Shown here piece by piece: positions 36,255 through 45,684 of a stretch of 64,000 nucleotides of DNA. A model generated the notes under the pieces. That model was given only the letters and a program-made list of their open reading frames with translations, was not told the origin of the DNA and searched no databases. Each line of letters begins with the position of its first letter. Position 1 is the first letter of the stretch. A program made the translations under genes and the position numbers. Origin of the DNA: CBDUEF01 sp018063485 (lineage in GTDB: Bacteria; Pseudomonadota; Alphaproteobacteria; Rhodobacterales; Rhodobacteraceae); assembly GCA_037045435.1 (NCBI GenBank), contig JBAOID010000025.1:10072-74071 (forward strand). Direction: 5' to 3'.

Positions 36255-39200
36255 ATGGAAAAGACCTTCAACGCAGCTGAGGCCGAGGCCCGGATTTCCA
36301 AGCTGTGGATTGAGCGCAAGGTGGGTGCGGCCGGCGCCAATGCGGTGCCGGGGGCTGAGGCGTTTTCGGTGATGATCCCGCCGCCGAACGTGACCGGCAG
36401 CCTTGCACATCGGCCACGCGCTCAACAACACGCTTGCAAGATATTCTGGTGCGCTGGCACCGGATGCAGCGGACTTCGACACGCTTTGGCAGCCCGGGCA
36501 CGGACCATGCCGGGATCGCGACCCAGATGGTGATCGAACGGCGACATGGCCCAGCACCAGGCAACCCAGCCGCCGCGAGATGGGGCGCGAGGCGTTTCTG
36601 GCCCGACGATCTGGGCTGGCAAACAGGTAATCGCGGCGGCACCATCATCGGGCAGTTGCAGCGGCTGGGGGCATCTTGCGACTGGTACGCGCGAGGCCTT
36701 CACCATGTCCGGCGCGCCCGGGGCGCCGGACGGGCGAGGAGGGCAATTTCCACGACGCCGTGATCAAGGTTTTCGTGGATATGTACGACAAGGGCCTGAT
36801 CTATCGCGGCAAGCGGCTGGTGAACTGGGACCCGCATTTCGAGACCGCGATTTCCGATCTTGAGGTCGAGAATCGCGAAGTGCCCGGCCATATGTGGCAT
36901 TTCAAATATCCGCTGGCCGGCGAGCGAAACCTATGAATATGTCGAGACGAGACGAAGACGGCAACGGTGACCCTGCGCGAGACGCGCGACTATATCTCCA
37001 TCGCCACGACGCGGCCTGAAACCATGCTGGGCGATGGCGCGGTGGCGGTGCATCCCGACGGATGCGCGCTATGCGCCGATCGTCGGCAAGCTGGTCGACA
37101 TTCCGGTCGGCCCTAAGTGCATCGCCGCCTGATCCCGATCATCACCGATGAATATCCCGACCCGGCCTTTCGGCTCGGGTGCGGTCAAGATCACCGGCGC
37201 GCATGATTTCAACGACTATGCCGTGGCCATGCGCAACACCATCCCGCTGTTATCGCGCTGATGGACACGCAAGCGGCGCGATGCGGGCCGACGGTGCTGC
37301 CTTATGCCGAGGCTGAGATCCGCGCGCGTGAGATCGCCGCAGCCGCGCCGCGCGCGGCGAGGATGTGGGCGATGTCTCGAACGTGAACCTTGTGCCCGAG
37401 AAATATGCGCGGGCTGGACCGGTTACGAGGCCCGCAAGCAGGTGGTCGACCGAGATCAACGCGCGAGGGCCTGTGCGCGTCCACCTATCTGCACAAGCGA
37501 AATCGACCCCGAAACCGGCAGCCGAACATCTGGAACGCGCGCGCCGCTTGTCGAGGCGAAGCCGATCATGCAGCCCTTTGGCGACCGCTCGAGGCGTGGT
37601 GATCGAGCCGATGCTGACCGACCAGTGGTTCGTCGATACCGCCAAGATCGTCGGCCCGGCGCTGGAGGCTGTGCGCTCGGGGGCGACGCGGATCCTCCCC
37701 GAGTCAGCGCGAAAAGGCCTATTTCCACTGGCTGGAGAATATCGAGCCTTGGTGCATCTCGCGCCAGTTGTGGTGGGGGCATCAGATTCCGGTTTGGTAT
37801 GGCCTGAACCTCGACGCCAGGAATTTTGTCGATGACGAAGGCGACAACGCTCTGGACGAGGTTGAGATCCTGCGCGTTCTCGGTGACGGTGGCCATATCG
37901 ACCGCGAGGCAACCTTCCATTGCGCATCCGAGATTAACGCTGTGGCCGAGCAGTTTCGTGACGATCATTGCCTCCCTGCCGCACCCTTTGAACGCGGCAC
38001 GCATTGATGGAAGTGGCGGATCGCCATGCGGCGGTAACGGCCCTGGCATCGTCTTTGGCCGATTACGCCATCAGCCAGGACCCGACGCATCTGACCTACC
38101 CCGTCTGGCGCGACCCCGACGTGCTTGACACCTGGTTCTCCTCCGGCCTCTGGCCGATCGGCACCCTTGGCTGGCCCGAGCAAACCCCTGAACTGGCAAA
38201 ATATTTCCCCACCTCGACGCCTGATCACCGGGGCCGATATCATCTTCTTCTGGGTCGCCCGCATGATGATGATGCAGCTTGCCGTGGTGGGTGAAGTGCC
38301 GTTCAAAACCGTCTATCTGCACGGGCTTGTGCGTGACGCCAAGGGCAAGAAGATGTCCAAGAGCCTTGGCAATGTCATCGACCCGTTGGAGATCATTGAC
38401 GAATTCGGAGCCGACGCGCTGCGGTTTTCCAATGCTGCCATGGCGAGCCTTGGCGGTGTGCTGAAACTCGACACCGCCCGCATCGCCGGCTATCGCAACT
38501 TTGGCACCAAGCTCTGGAACGCCTGCCGCTTCGCAGAAATGAACGGGGTTTGGGAAGGCCACAAGACCGGCTCCGCGCCCAAACCGAACGCCAAGGTCAA
38601 CAAATGGATCCTTGCCGAAACCGTCAAGACCCTGCGCAATGTTGATGAAGCCCTGAAAGACTACCGTTTTGATAACGCCGCCGACGCGCTGTATAAATTC
38701 GTCTGGGGTCAGGTGTGCGACTGGTATGTGGAATTCGCCAAACCCCTGTTTGACGGCCCCGAAGCCACCGAGACCCGCGCGACAATGGCTTGGGTGTTGG
38801 ATCAGTGCATGATCATGCTGCACCCGATCATGCCTTTCATCACCGAGGAATTGTGGTCCACCACGGGCACCCGTGCCAAGCTGTTGGTCCATACCGATTG
38901 GCCGACATATGACCCTGGCCTGCACGATGTTCCAAGCGAAGGAACCATGAGCTGGGTCATCTCGCTGATCGAAGAAATCCGCTCGGCCCGAACGCAGGTT
39001 CACGTTCCGGCTGGCCTCAAGGTCGACATGGTGGCAACCGCGCTGGACGACAATGCACGCAAGGACTGGGCCGAAAATGCGGCGATCATCAAACGCCTTG
39101 CCCGCGTGGAAACCCTGACCGAAGGCCCCGCCCCCAAGGGCAGCATTTCCATCGCCGTTGACGGTGCCGCCTTTGCCATCCCGCTGGCAGGCCTGATCGA

Positions 39201-39408
39201 CATTGCCGAAGAAAAAGCCCGCCTGACCAAGGCGATGGACAAGTTGGCCAAAGAAATCGGCGGCCTCAAGGGCCGGATCAACAACCCCAATTTTGTGGCT
39301 TCTGCCCCCGAAGACGTGGTGATTGAGGCCCGCGCCAATCTGGAGGCCCGCGAGGATGAAGCCGCCAAGCTGCAAGCGGCGTTGAAGCGTTTGGCCGAAA
39401 TCGGCTAA
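36255..39408 (+). CDS. valS: valyl-tRNA synthetase, many frame breaks
   Basis: The start MEKTFNAAEAEARISKLWIE and the continuous C-terminal half (38125-39408) are clearly ValS. The latter contains ADIIFFWVARMMMMQL, GKKMSKSLGNVIDPLE (KMSKS) and the C-terminal coiled-coil arm. Between about 36400 and 38230 reading jumps frame many times: TGSL-HIGHALNNT, DKGLIYRGKRLVNWDPHFE and DPDVLDTWFSSGLWPIGTL all appear in different frames. The total span (about 1050 codons) suits a full-length gene. ValS is essential, so I read this as poor sequence, not a pseudogene, but a decayed copy beside another valS cannot be excluded. Confidence 0.85.
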
Positions 39409-39547
39409 GAGGTCTGCCACAGGCCCTGGAATGGGGGATGGCAGGCCTTTGGCCTATCGTTATAACACTACCCGGCACCGACGGGCCGAGATGGTTCCAG
39501 CAACCTGAATCCAAGGGTTTGGCAAGTTCACGGTGCCTGAATGATTC

Positions 39548-39575
39548 GCGCCATAGGGCGCAGCCGGTTTTTTTT
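39548..39575 (+). terminator. possible terminator after valS
   Basis: GCGCC (39548-39552) pairs with GGCGC (39557-39561) around ATAG, and a run of eight T (39568-39575) follows after six bases. It lies 140 bases past valS in a convergent interval. The stem is short, so this is tentative. Confidence 0.35.
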
Positions 39576-39661
39576 GCGCGCCGGTTTTGGCGGCCTGAAG
39601 GATCTGGTGGCAAGGCGAGCGCAGGAAGGGATTGACCAACCGCGCGATCACTGGGCTTGGC

Positions 39662-40369
39662 CTAGAGGTTCACGCCAAACATGCGCCCCACACCCGCCGT
39701 GATAGCCATGGCGGCAGCGCCCCAAAACAGCACACGGGCCGTTGCACGCAGCTTTGGCGCTCCGCCGACATGGGCACCAACCGCTCCAAGGCCCGCAAGG
39801 CAGATAAGGGTGGTGATCACCACGACGGGAATGATCTTATCGCTTGGCGCCAACACAGCGCAGGCAAGCGGCAAGGCGGCGGCCAGGGTAAAGGTAAGGC
39901 CCGAGGCAAAGGCCGCTTGCAACGGGTTTGCCGCATGCACTTCGGACAGGCCAAGCTCGTCGCGCACATGGGCGGCGAGAGCATCGTTTTGCGTCAACTC
40001 CCGTGCAACCAAGGCCGCCGTATTCGCCGAGAGCCCACGCGATTGGTAAATCGAGACCAGTTCGGCCTCTTCCGCTTCGGGAGTTTCGATCAACGCTTGT
40101 TTTTCGCGTGCAATATCGGCGCGTTCGATATCGGATTGCGAGCTGACCGAGACATATTCACCAGCCGCCATCGACATGGCCCCAGCGGCCAGACCAGCCC
40201 CGCCTGCCAGCAAGATCGCGGTTGGGCTGGGATCTGCCGCCGCAACGCCGACGATCAGTGACGAGACGGAAACGATGCCATCATTTGCGCCCAGAACAGC
40301 GGCGCGAAGCCATCCGGTGCGGGTGATGTAATGCAGCTCTTTATGGGCGGATTGATAAGGCAAGGACAT
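39662..40369 (-). CDS. VIT1/CCC1 family transporter
   Basis: From the ATG at 40369 the 235-residue protein has HITR-type start residues (HKELHYITRTGWLRAAVLGAN) and DGIVSVSSLIVGVA, then GAMSMAAGEYVSVSSQSDIE, the signature of the VIT/CCC1 iron-manganese transporters. Five membrane helices are visible. It probably removes Fe2+ or Mn2+ from the cytoplasm. It ends convergently to valS and sits 10 bases downstream of the kinase gene on the same strand, so it may be in the same transcript. Confidence 0.9.
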   Translation of the reverse strand: MSLPYQSAHKELHYITRTGWLRAAVLGANDGIVSVSSLIVGVAAADPSPTAILLAGGAGLAAGAMSMAAGEYVSVSSQSDIERADIAREKQALIETPEAEEAELVSIYQSRGLSANTAALVARELTQNDALAAHVRDELGLSEVHAANPLQAAFASGLTFTLAAALPLACAVLAPSDKIIPVVVITTLICLAGLGAVGAHVGGAPKLRATARVLFWGAAAMAITAGVGRMFGVNL

Positions 40370-40379
40370 GGAAGATCTT

Positions 40380-41735
40380 TCAAAGAGGAGTGGAAGCCGC
40401 AAGGGGCGCTTTGCGGCTGCCCAACTGGATTGAGGCGCGAAAGCCCCCGGTCTGGCCTGAAAGTGGAGAGGTCAGGATCAAGGGGGTCGCAGTGCGTTCG
40501 GCGATGGTGCGCACAATGGCAAGGCCAAGCCCGCTGCCGCTGCCTGCGCCCTGTGCGCGCATGAAGCGCCCCGAAAGATCGGCCAGCGCCGCGGCTGGCA
40601 CCGCAGCCCCGTCATTTTCGACATGCAGCCAGCCATCTGTGGCCAGAGTAACGCGGATCGGCCCGCCATCGCCATGGCGCAACGCATTTTCGATCAGGTT
40701 GCGGGCAACGATGGCCACCGCATCAGGGTCAATCACCGACAGGACCGGCGTGGAGGCAAGATGCAGATTGGTGCGCCCGCGATCCGCCCCACGCGCGAAA
40801 TCTTCGGCCACCAGTTGCAGGACCAGCCGTAAATCATGCGGGGTTGCGGTGATCAGTTGCGCCCCTTCGGCTCGGGCCAGTTGCATCAGGCGCTCGGACA
40901 GCCGCGTCAGGCGTTTCAGCGTCCCCTCGATCGCCTCGGCACGGCGGGCGGTTTCGGGCTCATGGGTTTGATGGTGCAACCGTTGCACCTGAGCGATCGC
41001 CCCCGCCAAAGGCGTGCGCAGCTCATGTGCCGCATTGGAGGCAAAGCTGCGTTCGGCTTCAAAGGCGGTATGAAGACGCTGGAACAACTGGTTAACCGCG
41101 CCCGCAATGGGTTGCAGTTCGGCTGGCAAGGTATCGGTGGGCAGCGGTGCAAGGTCATTGGCATCACGCCGCGCCAATTGGTCGCGCAATTGGCCCAACG
41201 GGCGCAGACCAAACCCCAAGCCATAGGCTATGCCCAGAATGCTCAGCGGGATCACCGCCAGCAATGGCAGCGCCAGCCCCATCACCAATTCGCGCGCCAC
41301 GCTTTGACGATGTGCAAGCGGCTCTGCAATGGTCAAGGTGATGGTCCCGCGCACCGCCACTTCCTGATAATACCTAAAGCTGTCAGTCTGATGGAAACCG
41401 GTCTCGGCAAAGCTGGGGAATTGCGCCGGATCGGCCTGATGCGAGGCCAGCAACACCCGCCCCTGCGTGTCGCGCACCAGATAGGTGAAGTATTCTTCAT
41501 GCGCATCCAGCGCAGTGATATGTTGGCTGATGCCTTCTTCTTCGCGGCTGAGCACGTCGATCACCGCCAGTTGCAAAATGCGCTGACCGGTTTCTTGCAG
41601 TGCGGAATCAAACACCTCGGCCATCTGATCCGACAACAGCCGTGAGGTGACCGCCGCCGCCGACAGCCACAAAAGAGTGACCACCAGCGAAAGCGCCACA
41701 ACCGCACGAAATCGGATCGAGACGGGTGATTTCAT
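40380..41735 (-). CDS. two-component sensor histidine kinase
   Basis: The 451-residue protein has a membrane helix at about 10-33, a ~125-residue periplasmic sensor region (including FTYLVRDTQGRVLLASHQ), a second helix at about 153-175, then HAMP-like sequence. The dimerisation domain has ASNAAHELRTPLAGAIAQ with the phospho-histidine. The ATPase domain has NLIENALRHGDGG (N box) and GSGSGLGLAIVRTIAER (G2 box). The layout resembles QseC. Its start overlaps the stop of the response regulator gene. The signal is unknown; the neighbouring PepSY/flavinylation genes are the likely target. Confidence 0.92.
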   Translation of the reverse strand: MKSPVSIRFRAVVALSLVVTLLWLSAAAVTSRLLSDQMAEVFDSALQETGQRILQLAVIDVLSREEEGISQHITALDAHEEYFTYLVRDTQGRVLLASHQADPAQFPSFAETGFHQTDSFRYYQEVAVRGTITLTIAEPLAHRQSVARELVMGLALPLLAVIPLSILGIAYGLGFGLRPLGQLRDQLARRDANDLAPLPTDTLPAELQPIAGAVNQLFQRLHTAFEAERSFASNAAHELRTPLAGAIAQVQRLHHQTHEPETARRAEAIEGTLKRLTRLSERLMQLARAEGAQLITATPHDLRLVLQLVAEDFARGADRGRTNLHLASTPVLSVIDPDAVAIVARNLIENALRHGDGGPIRVTLATDGWLHVENDGAAVPAAALADLSGRFMRAQGAGSGSGLGLAIVRTIAERTATPLILTSPLSGQTGGFRASIQLGSRKAPLAASTPL

Positions 41736-42391
41736 GCCTGTCCCAAGCGATAGCCAAGCCCGCGCTCTGTGATGATCACCCCGGCCCCCAGCTTTTTGCG
41801 CAGGCGGCTGACATGCACCTCGATGGTGTTGCTTTCCACCTCGGTATCAAAAGAATAGAGCCGCTCTTCCAACTGCGCCTTGGAAAAAAGCTGCGATGGC
41901 TTTTGCACAAAGGCCTCAAACAACACCCATTCGCGGGCGGTCAGGGAAATCGCCTTGTCGTGACGGGTCACGCGGCGTTCGGCCAGATCAATCGTCAGCC
42001 CCTGTATGACCAACACCGGGTTGGGATTGCCTGAATAGCGTCGTGCAACGGCCCCAATTCGCGCTGAAAGCTCTTCAAGATCAAAGGGTTTCACCAGATA
42101 GTCATCCGCCCCGGCATTCAGCCCTTCGATACGGTCTGAAATCTGATCCAGTGCTGTCAGGATCATCACCGGCACCTTGCTGCCGCTCTTGCGCAGGGAT
42201 TTCAAGAAGGGAATGCCCCGGCCATCGGGCAGCATCAGATCCAGCAAGATCAGATCAAAATTTGCGCCGCCCAGTGCATCGCCTGCCGTATCCAGCCGCA
42301 TGACCCAATCAACCGAATGGCCATCCGCCTCCAATTGCTCGCGCAAGGCAGAGCCGATGATCTTGTCGTCCTCGATCAGCAGAATGCGCAT
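41732..42391 (-). CDS. OmpR-family response regulator
   Basis: The 219-residue protein begins MRILLIEDDKIIGSALREQL with the acidic pair. The phospho-aspartate is in FDLILLDLMLPDGRG, and the switch residues are in VMILTALDQ and DYLVKPFDLEEL. The C-terminal winged helix ends VHVSRLRKKLGAGVIITERG. I chose ATG 42391 because the open upstream part is not similar. It diverges from the PepSY gene; a symmetric palindrome between them is the likely binding site. Confidence 0.93.
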   Translation of the reverse strand: MRILLIEDDKIIGSALREQLEADGHSVDWVMRLDTAGDALGGANFDLILLDLMLPDGRGIPFLKSLRKSGSKVPVMILTALDQISDRIEGLNAGADDYLVKPFDLEELSARIGAVARRYSGNPNPVLVIQGLTIDLAERRVTRHDKAISLTAREWVLFEAFVQKPSQLFSKAQLEERLYSFDTEVESNTIEVHVSRLRKKLGAGVIITERGLGYRLGQA

Positions 42392-42449
42392 CACGTTCCT
42401 TGTCTGGCGGCCCGACCCGCTTGTCCTCCCTCGCACGTAGCGGGTCAAA

Positions 42450-42498
42450 CTGACACCATCCTGAAGCGAATTCTGTCTTTGCTTCAGGAAGCTGTCAG
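42450..42498. promoter_or_regulatory. symmetric two-part palindrome between regulator and PepSY gene
   Basis: Left to right: CTGACA, four bases, CCTGAAGC, a 13-base centre, GCTTCAGG, four bases, TGTCAG. Both the inner (8 bp) and outer (6 bp) arms are perfect inverted repeats with equal 4-base spacing on each side. It lies 59 bases from the regulator start and 51 from the PepSY start, in a divergent promoter region. It may be an operator for the neighbouring OmpR-type regulator. Confidence 0.55.
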
Positions 42499-42548
42499 GT
42501 TCGTCCTGCAAAAGGCAAGGAGCCAAAGTGTGCGTTGGAGTTTCGCCA

Positions 42549-42857
42549 ATGAAAAGTCTTATGACACCGCTTACCCTGGCAACCCTGCTTTTTGCCGGGG
42601 TGGCACGGGCTGATGTTCACTGTGAGGTGCCCATGACCGATTGGCAACCTCGCGAGGCCGTAACACAACTCGCAGTCGAAAACGGTTGGACTCTGCGCCG
42701 GATCAAAATTGATGATGGCTGCTATGAGATCGCAGGAACCGATGCCGAAGGACGCAAGTTCAAGCTGAAACTGCATCCCGGCACCTTGGCCGTGGTGACG
42801 CCGGACCAGGACGACGACGATGATCGCCACCACCGCAAGGGGCCCGACAACAACTGA
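42549..42857 (+). CDS. small periplasmic PepSY-domain protein
   Basis: The 102-residue product has a signal peptide (MKSLMTPLTLATLLFAGVARA) and a mature PepSY-like domain: DWQPREAVTQLAVENGWTL, then RRIKIDDGCYEIAGTDAEGR and KFKLKLHPGTLAVV. It ends in an Asp/His-rich tail (DQDDDDDRHHRKG) that could bind metal. PepSY domains often sit next to redox or two-component genes. An upstream ATG at 42528 is less likely because it would put charged residues and no signal start first. Confidence 0.85.
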   Translation: MKSLMTPLTLATLLFAGVARADVHCEVPMTDWQPREAVTQLAVENGWTLRRIKIDDGCYEIAGTDAEGRKFKLKLHPGTLAVVTPDQDDDDDRHHRKGPDNN

Positions 42858-42991
42858 TCCCGAACTGATCCAGGATCCTCCGAGCCAAAAGGCCCGATCA
42901 CGCCGCCAAGCGACGGCATTTATCAATAATGGCAAACCGCCGCCGGTCAACTCCAACTGATGCCGCCGGCGTCACTCGAAAGGAATTGAAA

Positions 42992-43468
42992 ATGCAGATG
43001 AAATCCCTCTTTGTCGCGCTGGCGCTGTCCACAGCCTTGACAATTCCCGTTGTGGTGCAGGCCAAAACGGTCAACCTCACCACGACATTGACGCAATATG
43101 GCGGCCAAGGGGCCTATCTGGCGATTTATGTCACAGATGCTTCAGGGGCCTATGCGGGCAGCCTGTGGATGGCGGGCGGCAAGGCAAAATATTATCGGCA
43201 TTTGACGGATTGGGCGCGCTTGAGCGGTGGGAACAGCGCCGAGGTGAATGGCATCACCGGGGCGAGTGTCGGTGCGGGGCGCAGTCTGGATCTGTCGATC
43301 AATCTGGCGGATGAGTTGTTTGATGCCGGTTATACCCTGCATATCGACGCCGCAGCCGAGGACATGCGCGAAAGTCCCAACGAAATCGCCGTGCCTTTGA
43401 CAACTTCGGGTGCGGGTAAAGCCGTCAAGGGGCGGGGCTACATCGCGTCCTTTCAATACGGTTTTTAG
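42992..43468 (+). CDS. DUF2271 periplasmic protein with flavinylation-like motif
   Basis: The 158-residue protein has a signal peptide (to about residue 24, VVVQAKT) and a DUF2271 domain: YLAIYVTDASGAYAGSLWMA and YYRHLTDWARLS. Residues 86-92 read NGITGAS, which matches the ApbE target pattern (D/N)-x-x-(S/T)-G-A-(S/T); Ser92 would carry FMN. DUF2271 has been linked to ApbE-dependent extracytosolic flavinylation in comparative surveys. AAAGGAATTGAA precedes the ATG. The next gene starts 14 bases after the stop. Confidence 0.85.
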   Translation: MQMKSLFVALALSTALTIPVVVQAKTVNLTTTLTQYGGQGAYLAIYVTDASGAYAGSLWMAGGKAKYYRHLTDWARLSGGNSAEVNGITGASVGAGRSLDLSINLADELFDAGYTLHIDAAAEDMRESPNEIAVPLTTSGAGKAVKGRGYIASFQYGF

Positions 43469-43482
43469 TCACAGGTAACGCC

Positions 43483-45684
43483 ATGATCCGCAAGCTCCAC
43501 CGTTGGCCCGGTCTGTTGGCCGCTGTCTTCTTGATCCTTCTGGCCCTGAGTGGCGCGATGTTGTCGGTATTTCCTGCGATGGAGCGTATCGCCATCCCAG
43601 CCGAGGCAACCGGCCAAACCGTGGCCGAACTGGCGGCTGCGGTGCTTGCACAGCATCCCAGCGCCGAGCAGATCAAGCGCGCGCCCTCGGGCAAAATCAC
43701 GGTCTGGTGGTTCGACGGCAATACGCCGGGCGCGGCGGTTTTTGACCCCGTGACCGGAGAGAATGCGGGCAGCGCCGACCCATCGGTGCCAGAGCAATGG
43801 CTGATGGCCTTTCACCGATCGCTGTTTCTGGATGATACCGGGCGGATCGTGATGGCGGTGGCGGCTTTTGCAATGTTGGTGCTTGGGGCTTCGGGCAGTG
43901 TTCTTGTGCTGCGCCGTGTCGGGGGCTGGCGGCGTTGGTTTTCGCGCCAGCGCGGGCCGTTTGCGGGGCGGCTGCATACCGAACTGGCCCGTGTGGCCGT
44001 TCCGGTGCTGGTGCTATCGGCCCTTACGGCGCTTTGGATGGTGGCCACCACCTTCGATCTGTTACCACTGGACGAGGCAAACCCCGCATTCCCCTCTGCT
44101 GTCAGCGGTCAAACCGGGTATTTCGCCAGCAATATCCCCACCTTTCAGACCACGCTTGTTGACCAATTGCGCGACCTGACGTTTCCGGCAACCGGCGACG
44201 CCAGCGATGTTTATACCCTGACCACATCGCAGGGCATGGGCTATTTTGATCAAGGCACCGGCAAACTGCTGAGTTGGGCGACACCAGGCCCTTGGGCGCG
44301 TGTGGGGGAATGGATATATCTGTTGCACACCGGCCAGGGGGCAGCCCTTTGGGGGCTGGCTCTGGGGTTGATGGCGCTGTCGGTTCCAGCGCTGGCAGTG
44401 ACAGGAATTTACAGTTGGGCAAAGGGCTGGCGTGGTCAGCCCCGGTTTCGCGGCATGGTGGCAGCAGCGCGGGCAGAAACCGTGGTGCTTGTTGGCTCTG
44501 AGGGCGGCAGCACCTGGGGCTTTGCGGCCACTCTCGCCCATGCGTTGCAGGCGACCGGCCAAGCGGTGCATGTCGCCCCGCTGTCCAGCCTTGCGCCGCA
44601 AACCTATCGCAAGGCACAGCGGATTGTTGTGATGACGGCCACTTGGGGCGATGGCACCGCTCCTGCATCTGCCCGAGGCGCGCTTGACCGTCTTGCACAG
44701 GTGCAGCCTTCGGTGCCGCTTGCCGTGCTGGGCTTTGGCGACAGCAGCTTTCCCGCCTTTTGCGCCTTTGCCGCAGATTTCGAAGCGATGGCCTGCGAAA
44801 GGGGCTGGTCCATGTTGCTGCCGAGCGACCGGATAGATCGCCAATCGCCGCAGGACCTTACCCGCTGGGGCCGGGCTTTTGGTGCGGCAATCGGCGTGGC
44901 GCTTGATCTTAACCACCAACCGGTTGCGCCGCAGGCCATGCCGTTGACTCTGCTCTCGCGGCGCGATTACGGCGAACCAATGCAAGCCCCTGCGGCGATC
45001 TTGCGCTTTACCATCCCCAAGGCAGGCCTATGGCAGCGCATGACGGGGCGCGGGTTCGGGCGCTTCAAGGCGGGCGATCTGCTGGGGATCGTGCCAGAAG
45101 GCGCCAATATTCCGCGCTATTACTCGCTGGCCTCCGGCAGCAAAGACGGTTTTGTCGAAATTGCGGTCCGCCAGCACCAGGGAGGCCTGTGTTCAGGGCA
45201 GCTCATGACCCTGCGAGAGGGGCAAAGCGTGCAGGCTTTCCTGCGCCAAAATCCCGATTTCCGGCCTGACAGCCGCAAGACCCCGCTGATCTTGATTGGC
45301 GCAGGCACCGGAATCGGCCCGCTTGCCGGTTTCATCCGTTCGCAAGGTGCGCGCCGCCCGATCCATCTGTGGTTCGGCGCGCGGCATCCTGATTCAGACC
45401 TGTTTTATAGGGACGAGTTGGCCGATTGGACCAAGGGCGGACAGTTGACCGGGCTGCGAACCGCGTTTTCACGCAGCGGCCAGCGCCATTATGTGCAAGA
45501 CGCCTTGCGGCAAGATGGCGATACTTTGCGACGGCTGATCGGCCTTGGCGCCAAGATCATGGTCTGCGGTGGCCGCGACATGGCACAAGGCGTGCGCGAA
45601 GCCCTGTCCGACATCCTTGCCCCGAATGGCGTGACGGCTGCAAGCCTGAAATCCGAGGGAAGGTATGCCGAAGATGTCTATTAA
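43483..45684 (+). CDS. PepSY-membrane/flavodoxin/FNR fusion reductase
   Basis: This 733-residue protein joins three modules. Residues 1-330 are a PepSY_TM region with four membrane helices (start MIRKLHRWPGLLAAVFLILL). About 345-480 is flavodoxin-like (VVLVGSEGGSTWGFAATLAH, VVMTATWGDGT, LGFGDSSFPAFCAFA). About 500-733 is a ferredoxin-NADP reductase unit with RYYSLASGSKDGFVEIAVR for FAD, LILIGAGTGIGPLAGFIRS for NAD(P) and MVCGGRDMAQGVREAL at the end. It should carry electrons from cytoplasmic NAD(P)H across the membrane. The apbE start overlaps its stop. Confidence 0.9.
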   Translation: MIRKLHRWPGLLAAVFLILLALSGAMLSVFPAMERIAIPAEATGQTVAELAAAVLAQHPSAEQIKRAPSGKITVWWFDGNTPGAAVFDPVTGENAGSADPSVPEQWLMAFHRSLFLDDTGRIVMAVAAFAMLVLGASGSVLVLRRVGGWRRWFSRQRGPFAGRLHTELARVAVPVLVLSALTALWMVATTFDLLPLDEANPAFPSAVSGQTGYFASNIPTFQTTLVDQLRDLTFPATGDASDVYTLTTSQGMGYFDQGTGKLLSWATPGPWARVGEWIYLLHTGQGAALWGLALGLMALSVPALAVTGIYSWAKGWRGQPRFRGMVAAARAETVVLVGSEGGSTWGFAATLAHALQATGQAVHVAPLSSLAPQTYRKAQRIVVMTATWGDGTAPASARGALDRLAQVQPSVPLAVLGFGDSSFPAFCAFAADFEAMACERGWSMLLPSDRIDRQSPQDLTRWGRAFGAAIGVALDLNHQPVAPQAMPLTLLSRRDYGEPMQAPAAILRFTIPKAGLWQRMTGRGFGRFKAGDLLGIVPEGANIPRYYSLASGSKDGFVEIAVRQHQGGLCSGQLMTLREGQSVQAFLRQNPDFRPDSRKTPLILIGAGTGIGPLAGFIRSQGARRPIHLWFGARHPDSDLFYRDELADWTKGGQLTGLRTAFSRSGQRHYVQDALRQDGDTLRRLIGLGAKIMVCGGRDMAQGVREALSDILAPNGVTAASLKSEGRYAEDVY

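Noticed and set aside
39460..39651. 63-codon ORF between valS and the VIT gene
   Set aside because: No ribosome site or similarity; it crosses the terminator-like hairpin.
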